Of a stretch of 12,280 nucleotides of DNA, positions 1-8,300 are shown one piece after another. Position 1 is the stretch's first letter. Each line of letters opens with the position of its first letter. The position numbers and the translations under genes were made by a program. The notes below the pieces were generated by a model. The model was not told where the DNA came from and ran no database searches. It saw only the letters and a list, made by a program, of their open reading frames with translations. The stretch is from assembly GCA_003648575.1 (NCBI GenBank), contig QMPN01000067.1, forward strand, positions 1 to 12,280, read 5' to 3'. This stretch comes from Bacteroidota bacterium (lineage in GTDB: Bacteria; Bacteroidota; Bacteroidia; Bacteroidales; B18-G4).

Positions 1-11
1 AACATCAATAC

Positions 12-50
12 CTAATTAAAAGCATACATCTGTTAGCTTTTTAACATTAG
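12..50 (-). terminator. AT-rich hairpin downstream of folP, possible weak terminator
   Basis: The arm CTAATTAAAAGC (12-23) pairs with GCTTTTTAACATTAG (36-50) across a 12-nt loop, with three unpaired bases in the right arm. It lies 20 nt past the folP stop, in the direction of folP transcription. The stem has few G-C pairs and there is no long clean U-tract, so it may only slow polymerase or protect the 3' end. Nothing else is recognisable in positions 1-55. Confidence 0.35.
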
Positions 51-55
51 AGATT

Positions 56-90
56 TCAGACTTCAAATATCAAATATCAGATTTCACGCT
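56..90. repeat. Period-7 drifting repeat overlapping the folP stop codon
   Basis: Five consecutive heptamers begin with TCA: TCAGACT (56-62), TCAAATA (63-69), TCAAATA (70-76), TCAGATT (77-83) and TCACGCT (84-90). The TCA at 70-72 is the complement of the folP TGA stop, so the array covers the last codons of folP and its 3' flank. The middle copies are identical and the outer ones diverge, as expected for an old slipped-strand expansion. Two other gaps in the window carry different short arrays placed the same way after stop codons. Confidence 0.7.
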
Positions 91-894
91 TCCAACAAGC
101 TTCACTGCCTCAACGGCTTCCCTCACATCATGTACCCTTAAGATATTTGCACCATTCAAGAGGGCGATCGTGTTCAATACGCTGGTGCCATTCAGGGCAT
201 CAGCAGGGGAACCGCCGATTACACGGTCGATCATCGACTTCCGGGAAATCCCGGCCAGAACGGGATAAGCGAAAGCTTTAAATCGCTCAAGCTTGTTCAA
301 AAGAGCATAATTGTGCGCGAGGGTTTTCCCAAATCCGAAGCCCGGATCCAGGATTAGCCTGTTGGCCCCATGCTGTGTAAATGTGTTGATTCTTTCCTCG
401 AAGTATGATGCGATATCTTCAACCACATCTTCGTATTGTGGATCCTGCTGCATATTTCCGGGTTTCCCCTGTATGTGCATGATCACATAAGGTACATTCC
501 TCTTTCCGATCAGGACCGGCATGCCGGGATCGAAGGTGCCTCCTGATATATCATTGATCATATCGGCTCCCAAATCCAATGCTCTCTCAGCCAGAAGGGA
601 ATAATATGTGTCAACAGAAAGGCAGGCATCTCCGAAATTCTTTCTGACGGCAATCAGAAGCGGTCCAATGCGTTTCCATTCTTCATCCCGACTGACTTTT
701 GCTGCCCCCGGGCGTGTAGAGCTACCCCCGATGTCGATGATCGCGGCCCCTTCATCCAGCATCTCCTCAACACGCTGAAGTACTGCCTTTTCACTGACAT
801 ACTTCCCTCCATCGAAAAATGAGTCGGGTGTGACATTAAGAATGCCCATCACCACGGGGCTTGAAAGATCCGGAAAATTTGCTCCTTTCTTCAT
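70..894 (-). CDS. folP: Dihydropteroate synthase
   Basis: This cytosolic enzyme joins 6-hydroxymethyl-dihydropterin diphosphate to p-aminobenzoate to make dihydropteroate in folate synthesis; it is the sulfonamide target. With the start at 894 the protein has 274 residues, the normal size. Family signatures appear in order: NVTPDSFFDGG (20-30), DIGGSSTRPGA (54-64), SVDT (93-96), NDISGG (114-119), MH (139-140), DPGFGFGK (183-190), GISRKS (215-220) and RVHDV (253-257). The expected ligand residues N20, D94, N114, D183, K219 and R253 are all present. The frame stays open upstream to 1323, but that part lies opposite the next gene and has no family similarity, so I chose ATG 894, eight codons before the conserved DLSSP. 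A TTG at 948 is a weaker alternative. Transcription diverges from the gene at 970. In many Bacteroidota folP is followed by cdaA; that would be outside the window. Confidence 0.95.
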   Translation of the reverse strand: MKKGANFPDLSSPVVMGILNVTPDSFFDGGKYVSEKAVLQRVEEMLDEGAAIIDIGGSSTRPGAAKVSRDEEWKRIGPLLIAVRKNFGDACLSVDTYYSLLAERALDLGADMINDISGGTFDPGMPVLIGKRNVPYVIMHIQGKPGNMQQDPQYEDVVEDIASYFEERINTFTQHGANRLILDPGFGFGKTLAHNYALLNKLERFKAFAYPVLAGISRKSMIDRVIGGSPADALNGTSVLNTIALLNGANILRVHDVREAVEAVKLVGSVKSDI

Positions 895-969
895 CGGAAT
901 GATTCCTGAAAATGATGTACCTTTATCGCTTTGTAAGGCCGTTGCCAAACTGCCTGCTAATTTACTAAA
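895..969. promoter_or_regulatory. Divergent intergenic region between folP and the DUF1599 gene
   Basis: These 75 nt must hold the start signals for both divergent transcripts, unless promoters lie inside the neighbouring genes. I found no convincing match to the Bacteroidota promoter pattern (TTTG, about 20 nt, TAnnTTTG) on either strand, so this is placed by position only. Confidence 0.3.
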
Positions 970-1518
970 ATGATGGAGAAAACCACACAGCAATTTGAAA
1001 ATGTAGTGATCCGCTGCCGCGAGGTTTTTATAAAAAAAATGAAGGACTATGGCTTCGCATGGCGTATACTGCGTGTACCATCGCTTACCGATCAGATCTA
1101 TATCAAAGCCAGTAGGATCAGGAGCATAGAAAGTAAGGGTGTAAGTAAGGTCGATGAAGGAAATATCCCTGAGTTCGTTGGCATCATTAACTATTCGGTG
1201 ATGGCCCTGATTCAGCTGGAACTTGGCGTGGCCGAAGAAGAAGACCTGGATGAAAAAACAGGGATCGAGCTGTACAATAAATATATTTATGAGGCACGCG
1301 ACCTCATGTTGAATAAGAACCATGATTACGATGAAGCATGGCGCAACATGCGGGTTAGCTCACTCACTGACATCATCCTTATGAAGCTACTGAGGGTGAA
1401 ACAGATAGAGGATAACGATGGTAAGACTTTTGTCTCTGAAGGTCTGGATGCCAACTACTTCGATATTATCAATTACGCTGTTTTTGCACTCATTCAACTC
1501 CAAGAGGAACAAGTATGA
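970..1518 (+). CDS. DUF1599-type protein with two tandem domain copies
   Basis: This 182-residue, probably all-helical cytosolic protein consists of two copies of one domain. Copy 1 spans about residues 15-85 and copy 2 about 107-178. Both share DY..AW, R..RV.SLTD.I, a Lys, an Arg, then IE and finally IINY..AL.QL. W31 matches W124 and N74 matches N168, a period of 93-94 residues. I recognise the pattern as DUF1599, a family I recall being linked to nucleotide metabolism or modification; the biochemical role is not shown here. Copy 2 keeps an Asp (D165) just before IINY, while copy 1 has Gly (G71), so copy 1 may be structural. The start could be either of the adjacent ATGs at 970 or 973. Its TGA overlaps the next ATG (ATGA), implying translational coupling. 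DUF1599, BT_3928-type gene and tpiA are neighbours in other Bacteroidota by my recollection. Confidence 0.85.
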   Translation: MMEKTTQQFENVVIRCREVFIKKMKDYGFAWRILRVPSLTDQIYIKASRIRSIESKGVSKVDEGNIPEFVGIINYSVMALIQLELGVAEEEDLDEKTGIELYNKYIYEARDLMLNKNHDYDEAWRNMRVSSLTDIILMKLLRVKQIEDNDGKTFVSEGLDANYFDIINYAVFALIQLQEEQV

Positions 1519-2630
1519 AGTTTATAAGGAATTTCAGCCGGCTATTGGTTGGCCTTGTATTTGTATTTTCAGGCATTGTGAAAGGGGTCGATCCCCTTGG
1601 CACCGCATATCGGATAGAAGACTATTTTATTGCCTATGGCACAGAATGGGCCATTCCACTGGCATTGTTTTTATCGGTATTACTGTCTACGCTGGAGTTT
1701 GTCCTGGGCATTTCACTCATTTTTAATGCTGCCATCAAAAAGACATCCTGGCTGTTGTTCCCCCTTATGATATTTTTTACCCTGCTCACTTTGGGGGATG
1801 CCATCTGGGAGCCAGTCCCTGACTGTGGCTGCTTTGGCGATGCCATCACACTTAGCAACTGGGGAACATTTTATAAAAATATTGTGCTGATCATCCTGGC
1901 CGGGATTATTTTCTTTGGCAGGAAGAAGTTCAGGCCGCCAACTACTTTCCTATACAGCTTTATGGTTCTCACCGTTTTTGTGATTGGCTTTGTCTGGTTC
2001 TCCAACTACAATATCAATCACCTGCCGATGATCGATTTCAGGGATTGGAAAGTTGGTAATGATATGGAGCCGGAGGGCGGGGGCAAAGTGAAAATCTACC
2101 TGACCTATAAGCATACCACCAGCGGTGAAGAGGTGGAGTTTATTTCTAAAGAACTGCCCTGGCAGGATTCTGTTTGGATGGCTGAATGGAAATTCGTCGA
2201 TCAGCGTACCGACGATTCAGAAGTACTCAGGGCCCATGAATTGATCATCGAAAGCATAGATGGTGCTGACCGGACCGCTGATATTATCGGAAACCCCGAC
2301 TACCAGTTTATTCTGGTCGCCTGGGACCTGGAAGATTCAGATAAAGATGCATTTGACAGTGTAAAATCACTCTTTAGCGAGGCTGATGCGGCAGGGTACT
2401 CTTTCATTGTGATCACCAGCAGCCTGCCGGAGGTTGTCGATATGGTACGGGAAGATCTTTTTCTGGATGAACACCTGGAATTTTATTTTGGGGATGATAC
2501 CGTGTTAAAGTCCATGATCAGGGCTAATCCGGGGCTTATCCTCATGAAAGACGGCGTAGTTGTTGAAAAATGGCACTTCAATGACATCCCGGACTTTCAG
2601 GACCTAACAGAAATATTCATGAATGAATAA
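1515..2630 (+). CDS. BT_3928-family membrane protein: DoxX/MauE-like domain plus thioredoxin-like tail
   Basis: This 371-residue inner-membrane protein has about five hydrophobic segments near residues 8-24, 46-70, 78-95, 121-135 and 144-162. The DoxX/MauE-like signature DCGCFGD lies at 103-109 with C104 and C106. After the last membrane segment comes the linker NHLPMIDFRDWKVG and a soluble domain of about 190 residues. Its end (VAWDLED near 288-294, a helix, then NPGLILMKDGVVVEKW near 338-353) has the strand order of a thioredoxin fold with a proline loop but no CxxC. The family is annotated as BT_3928 after the Bacteroides thetaiotaomicron locus; its function is unknown to me. MauE-like proteins assist thiol and disulfide chemistry in partner proteins, so a redox or sensing role is an inference. 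It overlaps the upstream gene by 4 nt and is followed after 5 nt by the permease gene. Confidence 0.85.
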   Translation: MKFIRNFSRLLVGLVFVFSGIVKGVDPLGTAYRIEDYFIAYGTEWAIPLALFLSVLLSTLEFVLGISLIFNAAIKKTSWLLFPLMIFFTLLTLGDAIWEPVPDCGCFGDAITLSNWGTFYKNIVLIILAGIIFFGRKKFRPPTTFLYSFMVLTVFVIGFVWFSNYNINHLPMIDFRDWKVGNDMEPEGGGKVKIYLTYKHTTSGEEVEFISKELPWQDSVWMAEWKFVDQRTDDSEVLRAHELIIESIDGADRTADIIGNPDYQFILVAWDLEDSDKDAFDSVKSLFSEADAAGYSFIVITSSLPEVVDMVREDLFLDEHLEFYFGDDTVLKSMIRANPGLILMKDGVVVEKWHFNDIPDFQDLTEIFMNE

Positions 2631-2635
2631 TACCC

Positions 2636-3712
2636 ATGCTGCGCTTTATCATTAAACGATTGTGGTACGGACTTCTGGTCCTGCTGGGCGTGGTCACTGT
2701 GGTATTTATTCTTTTTAATATCCTGCCGGGCGATCCTGCACGTATGATGTTGGGCCAGAGAGCGGATATTGCATCGGTCGAGGCTATTAACAAGGACCTG
2801 GGGCGCGACAAAGCTCTGCATATACAATATTTCAATTTTCTTAATGATATATCTCCCTTATCTGTTCATAACGCAGCAGACAAGGATAGTTACTGGTATT
2901 ACGATGAAGATAAATATAGCGGGAGCAAACTGATCCCATTGGGTTCGATGGGCCTTTACCTGAAGAAACCATATCTCCGCCGTTCATATCAATCTCAGCG
3001 CAAAGTATCCGAAATTCTGTCGGAGGCTTTTCCCAAGACCATGCTTCTGGCTGGTGTATCCATACTTTTTGCCCTTATCTTCGGTGTAGGGATAGGAGTT
3101 TTATTGGCTGTTAAAAAGAATGTTGTTCTCGATAGGGTCGCCCTGGTCTTTTCCGTCCTTGGTATGTCGATACCCTCCTTTTTTGCTGCCATCCTGAATG
3201 CCTGGATTTTTGCCTTTGTGCTGGTGGAATTTACCGGTCTGAATATGTTTGGTAGCCTGTATTCGGTGGATGACTATGGACGAGGAGAATATCTCGATCT
3301 GAAAAATCTTATCCTTCCGGCTTTTACACTGGGCATACGGCCACTTGCTATCGTGGTGGAACTCACGCGTTCATCGCTGCTTGATGTGCTGGGACAGGAT
3401 TATATCCGCACGGCAAAGGCCAAAGGCCTGAGTAAATTCAAAATCATTTCCAAGCATGCATTAAAGAATGCTATGAACCCGGTGATCACGGCAGTATCTG
3501 GATGGTTCGCTTCTTTGATGGCCGGGGCAGTATTTGTTGAATATGTCTTCGACTGGAAAGGTGTTGGGGTGGTGATCGTGGATGCATTAGAAAAGTATGA
3601 TTTCCCAGTGATCATGGGTGCGGTGCTGTTTATTTCCGTCATCCTCGTTTTAATTAATATTTTTGTGGACATTATTTATGGCGTCCTCGATCCCAGGGTC
3701 AGGATCGCCTGA
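2636..3712 (+). CDS. ABC transporter permease, DppB/OppB family
   Basis: This 358-residue inner-membrane subunit belongs to the peptide/nickel-type ABC importers. The first membrane helix (about 8-28) leads into the family motif LPGDPARMMLG (30-40). The core domain begins near 125 with helices around 137-158, 166-195, 225-245, 285-305 and 328-348. The cytoplasmic EAA loop, which contacts the ATPase, is at about 255-283 (DYIRTAKAKGLSKFKI then HALKNAMNPV). A loop of about 60 residues (65-125, Tyr- and Asp-rich, ending YLRRSYQSQRKV) is longer than in E. coli DppB and lies in the extracytoplasmic position. No second permease, ATPase or binding protein is encoded beside it, so partners must lie elsewhere and the substrate cannot be told. 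It sits 5 nt after the BT_3928-type gene and 31 nt before tpiA, in what is otherwise a housekeeping run. Confidence 0.9.
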   Translation: MLRFIIKRLWYGLLVLLGVVTVVFILFNILPGDPARMMLGQRADIASVEAINKDLGRDKALHIQYFNFLNDISPLSVHNAADKDSYWYYDEDKYSGSKLIPLGSMGLYLKKPYLRRSYQSQRKVSEILSEAFPKTMLLAGVSILFALIFGVGIGVLLAVKKNVVLDRVALVFSVLGMSIPSFFAAILNAWIFAFVLVEFTGLNMFGSLYSVDDYGRGEYLDLKNLILPAFTLGIRPLAIVVELTRSSLLDVLGQDYIRTAKAKGLSKFKIISKHALKNAMNPVITAVSGWFASLMAGAVFVEYVFDWKGVGVVIVDALEKYDFPVIMGAVLFISVILVLINIFVDIIYGVLDPRVRIA

Positions 3713-3743
3713 TGATATATTATTCATTAATCATAACATACAA

Positions 3744-4505
3744 ATGAGAAGAAAGATAGTAGCAGGAAACTGGAAGATGAATATAAATTTCGGCGAAGCC
3801 GATGACCTGATATCCGGTATTCTGCAAGAGATAGAAGAAAATGGTATTCCGGCAAATGTTGATGCCGTGGTTTGCCCGCCTGCCTTATACCTTGAACTGG
3901 CCACTGACATGGCTTCAGGAAAGTCCCTCTTCATTGGGGCCCAAAATGTGAGTGAACATGAGCAAGGCGCCTATACCGGGGAGATATCTGCGGGCATGCT
4001 GGAATCGGTAGAAACAGATTATTGCATCATTGGCCACTCAGAGAGAAGGAAATATTTTCATGAATCAGACAGTGAACTGGCAAATAAGACCAACAGCCTT
4101 TTGAAAAATAATATTAAGCCAATCTTTTGTTGTGGTGAATTGCTCGAAGATCGTGAAGATGATTTGCATATGGAAGTAGTAAGTACCCAGCTCACGGAAG
4201 GACTCTTCCACCTTGAAGAAGAAGATTTTAAGAAAGTTGTGCTCGCTTATGAGCCGGTATGGGCCATTGGCACCGGAAAAACTGCCAGCCCGGAGCAGGC
4301 ACAGGAAATGCATGCATTTATCAGGGCTCTGGTAGCCAAGAAATACAACAAAGAAATTGCCGACGAGTGCATCATCCTTTATGGCGGAAGTTGTAATGCT
4401 GCCAATGCCGAAGAACTGTTCTCTCAGCCTGATGTGGATGGAGGATTGATTGGTGGTGCCTCCCTCAAGGTAGATGATTTCCTCAGTATTCTCAGATCAG
4501 CCTGA
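3744..4505 (+). CDS. tpiA: Triosephosphate isomerase
   Basis: This cytosolic enzyme interconverts dihydroxyacetone phosphate and glyceraldehyde 3-phosphate in glycolysis and gluconeogenesis. At 253 residues it is a full-length TIM barrel. The catalytic set is complete: N9 and K11 in AGNWKMN, H98 in IIGHSERR (95-102), and E170 in AYEPVWAIGTGKT (168-180), which also contains the flexible loop 6. The phosphate-binding segments YGGSC (213-217) and GGLIGGASL (233-241) are present. The frame is open upstream to 3663 inside the permease gene, but ATG 3744 gives the canonical MRRKIVAGNW start, so the longer version is rejected. A 31-nt AT-rich gap precedes it and could hold extra start signals. Its TGA shares one base with the ATG of prmA. 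Confidence 0.97.
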   Translation: MRRKIVAGNWKMNINFGEADDLISGILQEIEENGIPANVDAVVCPPALYLELATDMASGKSLFIGAQNVSEHEQGAYTGEISAGMLESVETDYCIIGHSERRKYFHESDSELANKTNSLLKNNIKPIFCCGELLEDREDDLHMEVVSTQLTEGLFHLEEEDFKKVVLAYEPVWAIGTGKTASPEQAQEMHAFIRALVAKKYNKEIADECIILYGGSCNAANAEELFSQPDVDGGLIGGASLKVDDFLSILRSA

Positions 4506-5335
4506 TGCCTGTGAAAAGCTTTTTAGAGGTACGTATAGAAATATCAGGTGAAGGATCCGATGCAGACCTGATGATTGCCCGGCTGGACGGCCTGGGCTTC
4601 GATGGATTTGTAGAAGAAAAAGGCGCAATTCTTGCATATCATGAAATAAGTGAAGGTGGCGTGGATATTGAAGACATGCTGCGTAAAGAGAATATTCCGG
4701 CAGCTTCGGTAAACATCATAGAAGATAAAAATTGGAATGAGGCCTGGGAGTCAGATTATCAGTCGGTTATCATTGGCAATGAACTCATGGTGAGGGCGCC
4801 TTTCCATCCGGCAGCAGAAGATGTTAAGTACGACATCATCATCGAACCGCGTATGGCATTTGGTACGGCCCATCATGAGACCACAGAACAGATGCTGATG
4901 CTGATTTCTGAAATGGATATGCACTCCAAACGTGTGCTGGATATGGGCTGTGGGACTGCAGTGCTGGCCATCCTTGCCAACAAGATGGGGGCGGGGGATG
5001 TTCTGGCCATTGATAATGATGAATGGGCATACAGGAATTCCCTGGATAATGTTGAAATGAATAGTGCCACAGGTATTGAAGTGCAGGAGGGTGATGCTGC
5101 CTTGTTGGAAAACAAGGAGTTTGATATAATATTTGCCAACATTAACCGTAATATATTACTGCTGGACATACCAGTATATGCTGCTGTACTTGCCCGGCCC
5201 GGCAAGTTATTGATGAGTGGATTTTATACGGAAGACCTGTCATTGATTGAAGAAAAGGCAAATGCATCCGGGCTGAGGCTCGAGAGTACGTGTGTAAAAA
5301 ACAACTGGGTGGCTGCTATTTTTGTCACTAAATAA
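4505..5335 (+). CDS. prmA: Ribosomal protein L11 methyltransferase
   Basis: This SAM-dependent methyltransferase of 276 residues trimethylates ribosomal protein L11 in the classical case. The N-terminal substrate-recognition domain (about 1-85) ends in KNWNEAWESDYQ (75-86). The Rossmann methyltransferase domain has motif I LDMGCGTAVLAI (145-156), the acidic AIDNDEWA (168-175) for the SAM ribose, and the family motif NINRNILL (212-219). The loop usually written FGTGHHETT in Bacteroidota reads FGTAHHETT (119-127), a conservative Gly to Ala change in the SAM-binding region. The length and Bacteroidota-type C-terminus KNNWVAAIF are normal. The start ATG shares one base with the tpiA stop, so translation is probably coupled. 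I infer an active enzyme. Confidence 0.95.
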   Translation: MPVKSFLEVRIEISGEGSDADLMIARLDGLGFDGFVEEKGAILAYHEISEGGVDIEDMLRKENIPAASVNIIEDKNWNEAWESDYQSVIIGNELMVRAPFHPAAEDVKYDIIIEPRMAFGTAHHETTEQMLMLISEMDMHSKRVLDMGCGTAVLAILANKMGAGDVLAIDNDEWAYRNSLDNVEMNSATGIEVQEGDAALLENKEFDIIFANINRNILLLDIPVYAAVLARPGKLLMSGFYTEDLSLIEEKANASGLRLESTCVKNNWVAAIFVTK

Positions 5336-5345
5336 AGCAAACTGC

Positions 5346-8300
5346 GTGAATAAAGCTCTACACATATTTGTAATACAATGTCTGCTGTTGATATTGCCGC
5401 TATTCACGCAAGCTCAGATGATCAAAGAGGTACACAACAATAAGAATGATTACTTCCTTGATATTACAACCATCCTTCAGTACACGAGTAATAAAGAGTA
5501 CCTGGCCAGGGGAGAAGCCCTGCTGGGAAATTTTGCCGGTGTCTGGGAATCAGGCTATTTCAAGCCTCATCACAGAGACAAGATTTATGAGATCAGCAAC
5601 GCCATGCTTGGTAAAAGTATGCGGTCATATCCGCACTTTTATGACTTCGTTAACTGCCTGACCTTATTTGTAAGAACAGGGCAGGAGGATGAAAGCCTGG
5701 AGATCTGGTTAACAGAACTCGACACCTTGAGCACAACGCGTTCAGCGAAGCCGGTGGCTGATTTTCTTGAATATACGAGCAGCCTGTTCGAAAAGTCTAT
5801 GCTCTTCGAAACACGCTCCAGGGCATGGTATTTCAGGAACGGAAGCTTTTCATTCGGTTTCGACAGCCTGCTATATATTGATTTTCCGGAAATGGACCTG
5901 ATCTGTTCGACGGGAAGGGACAGCAGCCTTATCGAAAATACCAAAGGGAAGTATTACATCCGCAAGGAATACTTTATGGGAAGCGATGGCAGGATAAGCT
6001 GGCGAAGGGCAGGCTTCGATGAAGATTCGGTGTATGCTGATATTAATACTTACGAAGTAGATGTGAAAACGCTTTCTTTTTCTTCCGATTCGGCCGTATT
6101 TTATAATAAGAAGTTCTTTGACTTTCCTATCCCGGGCACTATCACAGAAAAAGTACTCTCCAGCCCTCCCGCTGACCGTGCATCATATCCCCGCTTCGAT
6201 TCCTATTTTAAAGATTATGAAGTGCTTGGACTATATGAGGATATCAATTTTTACGGGGGCATCGGCATGCATGGTCGTAAGCTGGTTTTTACAGGCGCCG
6301 GCGACCAAACCGCCAGGTTCATCTTTAAGAAAGGTGGTGAATATTTTGCCGTGATCCGTTCCTTACTTTTCGAGCTGGAAGAAGATGAGATCGTATCTGC
6401 TCCTGCATCCTTTTCCATTTATTTTGGGAAGGATTCAATATATCACCCCGGCTTACAGATGCGTTACGATAACATCAGCAGGGTGCTCAGCCTTGTCAGG
6501 TTGAACAGAGGAATTGCTCAAAGCCCCTTCTTCGATGATTATCACAAGGTAGATCTATACAGTGAAGCCCTTTATTGGGTGATGGATTCAGAAGAGATCA
6601 GTTTCGAGATGGTCAGAGGCATTAGCCAGACCAGCAAGATAGAGTTTGAATCAGATAAGTATTACTCTGAATACGAATACTATAAGCTTCAGGGGATCGA
6701 TGAAGTCAATCCGCTGGTACGGGTAAAGAAGTATGCCGACCGCTACTCATCAGACATAGTTCAGGTTGGAGCATTTGCCGACTTTTTGAAAAAACCCGTT
6801 GAACAGGCAGTCTCGATGCTGCTTATGCTGGAAGCAAGAGGCCTGGTGGTATATAATTCTGATAAGCGTGAGGCAAGGATCAAGCCACGCCTTTATGATT
6901 ACCTGCATGCCCATCAAAAGGCAACTGATTATGACGTGATCCACTTTATTTCTGAAACAGCAGATAAGAGAAATGCCGTCGTTGAGCTGGCCTCCTTCGA
7001 TATGGTGATCAGCGGAGTCCCTGAAATTTCACTTAGTGATTCACAGAGTGTGTATATCTATCCATATAATGAGGAGATCATACTGAAGAAAAACAAAGAT
7101 TTCACCTTTTCCGGTAAGGTTAGGGCCGGACTGTTTGAGTTTTACGGACATGACTGTTCTTTTGAATATGACACATTCATGATCAGCCTTCCCCTCATTG
7201 ATTCTATGAGCTTTTTTGTACATATCCCTGATACAACCGGATCACAGAAAGAGCCCAGGTATTACCGTGTACAGGCCATGGTAGAGAACATGAGTGGCTA
7301 TATGATGATCGACAAGCCTAATAATAAGTCAGGTTTAAAGACATACCCCCAATACCCTATTTTTACCAGCCAGGATCATTCCTATGTCTACTATGATAAG
7401 AATACCATGGAGAACGGATCTTATGACAGGGAAGAATTTTATTATGATCTTGAGCCTTTTACGCTCGACAGCCTGGACAACTTTTCTACTACAGGGCTGA
7501 GTTTTAAAGGATACCTGGCCAGTGGCGGGATCATGCCGCCCATACAGGAATCTCTCAAGGTTATGCCCGACAATTCTCTTGGCTTCGAAAGCCTGACCAC
7601 GGAAGAAGGCTTGCCGCTGTATGACGGTAAGGCAATCTTTTATGATACTGTGATCATGGACAACCGTGGACTGCATGGAGCAGGAACCCTCGACTATCTG
7701 AGTTCCGAAACAAGGTCTTCGCAAATCGATTTTTATACTGATTCCGTCATTGCTATAACTGAAAACTTTAGCATTGAAAATGCTCTGGGTGATGTCGAAT
7801 ATGCTGATCTTTCTATAGGAAAAGCTGCACAATCGTGGTTCCCTGATTCGAATCTGATGGAGGTAAGGGTTATTGATGAACCTTTCCGGATGTATGACAG
7901 CACGGCATTATTAAACGGGATGATATCGGTGACCCCCGAAAGCTTGACAGGATCAGGTGAATTTGTGTTCGAGCGTGCTGTGATAGAATCTGCAGATTTT
8001 AATTTCGGACATCACAGCATGTGGGCCGATACGTCTGACTTTAGCCTGTACACAGATACTTCATTTAGCACCCTGGCATTCTTTTCCAATGATTATCGCA
8101 CCGACCTGGATTTTGACCAGCGTAAAGGTAAGTTCATATCGACTGGCGTCTCCTCGCTTGTAGATATTCCTTTTAACCAGTTTGTGTGTTATATGGATGA
8201 GATCGAGTGGGAGATGGATGATCAACTCATGAACCTGAAGAATAATATTGCCGAGGAGATCCCGGATATCGACAATATGACGATGACTGAACTGATGGAT

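Noticed and set aside
930..965. Bacteroidota-type promoter for the DUF1599 gene (TTTG at 930, TAATTTAC at 958)
   Set aside because: The spacer of 24 nt is too long, two bases of the -7 element differ, and the predicted start would fall on the start codon.
895..1323. Upstream open extension of the folP frame (about 143 codons)
   Set aside because: It lies opposite the DUF1599 gene, shows no dihydropteroate synthase similarity, and would place a 417-residue protein in a family of about 270-280 residues.
3663..3743. Longer N-terminus for tpiA starting inside the permease gene
   Set aside because: ATG 3744 gives the canonical triosephosphate isomerase start; the extra 27 codons have no family counterpart.
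7335..7832. 165-codon minus-strand frame opposite the giant gene
   Set aside because: No domain, no start signal, and fully within an intact gene on the other strand.
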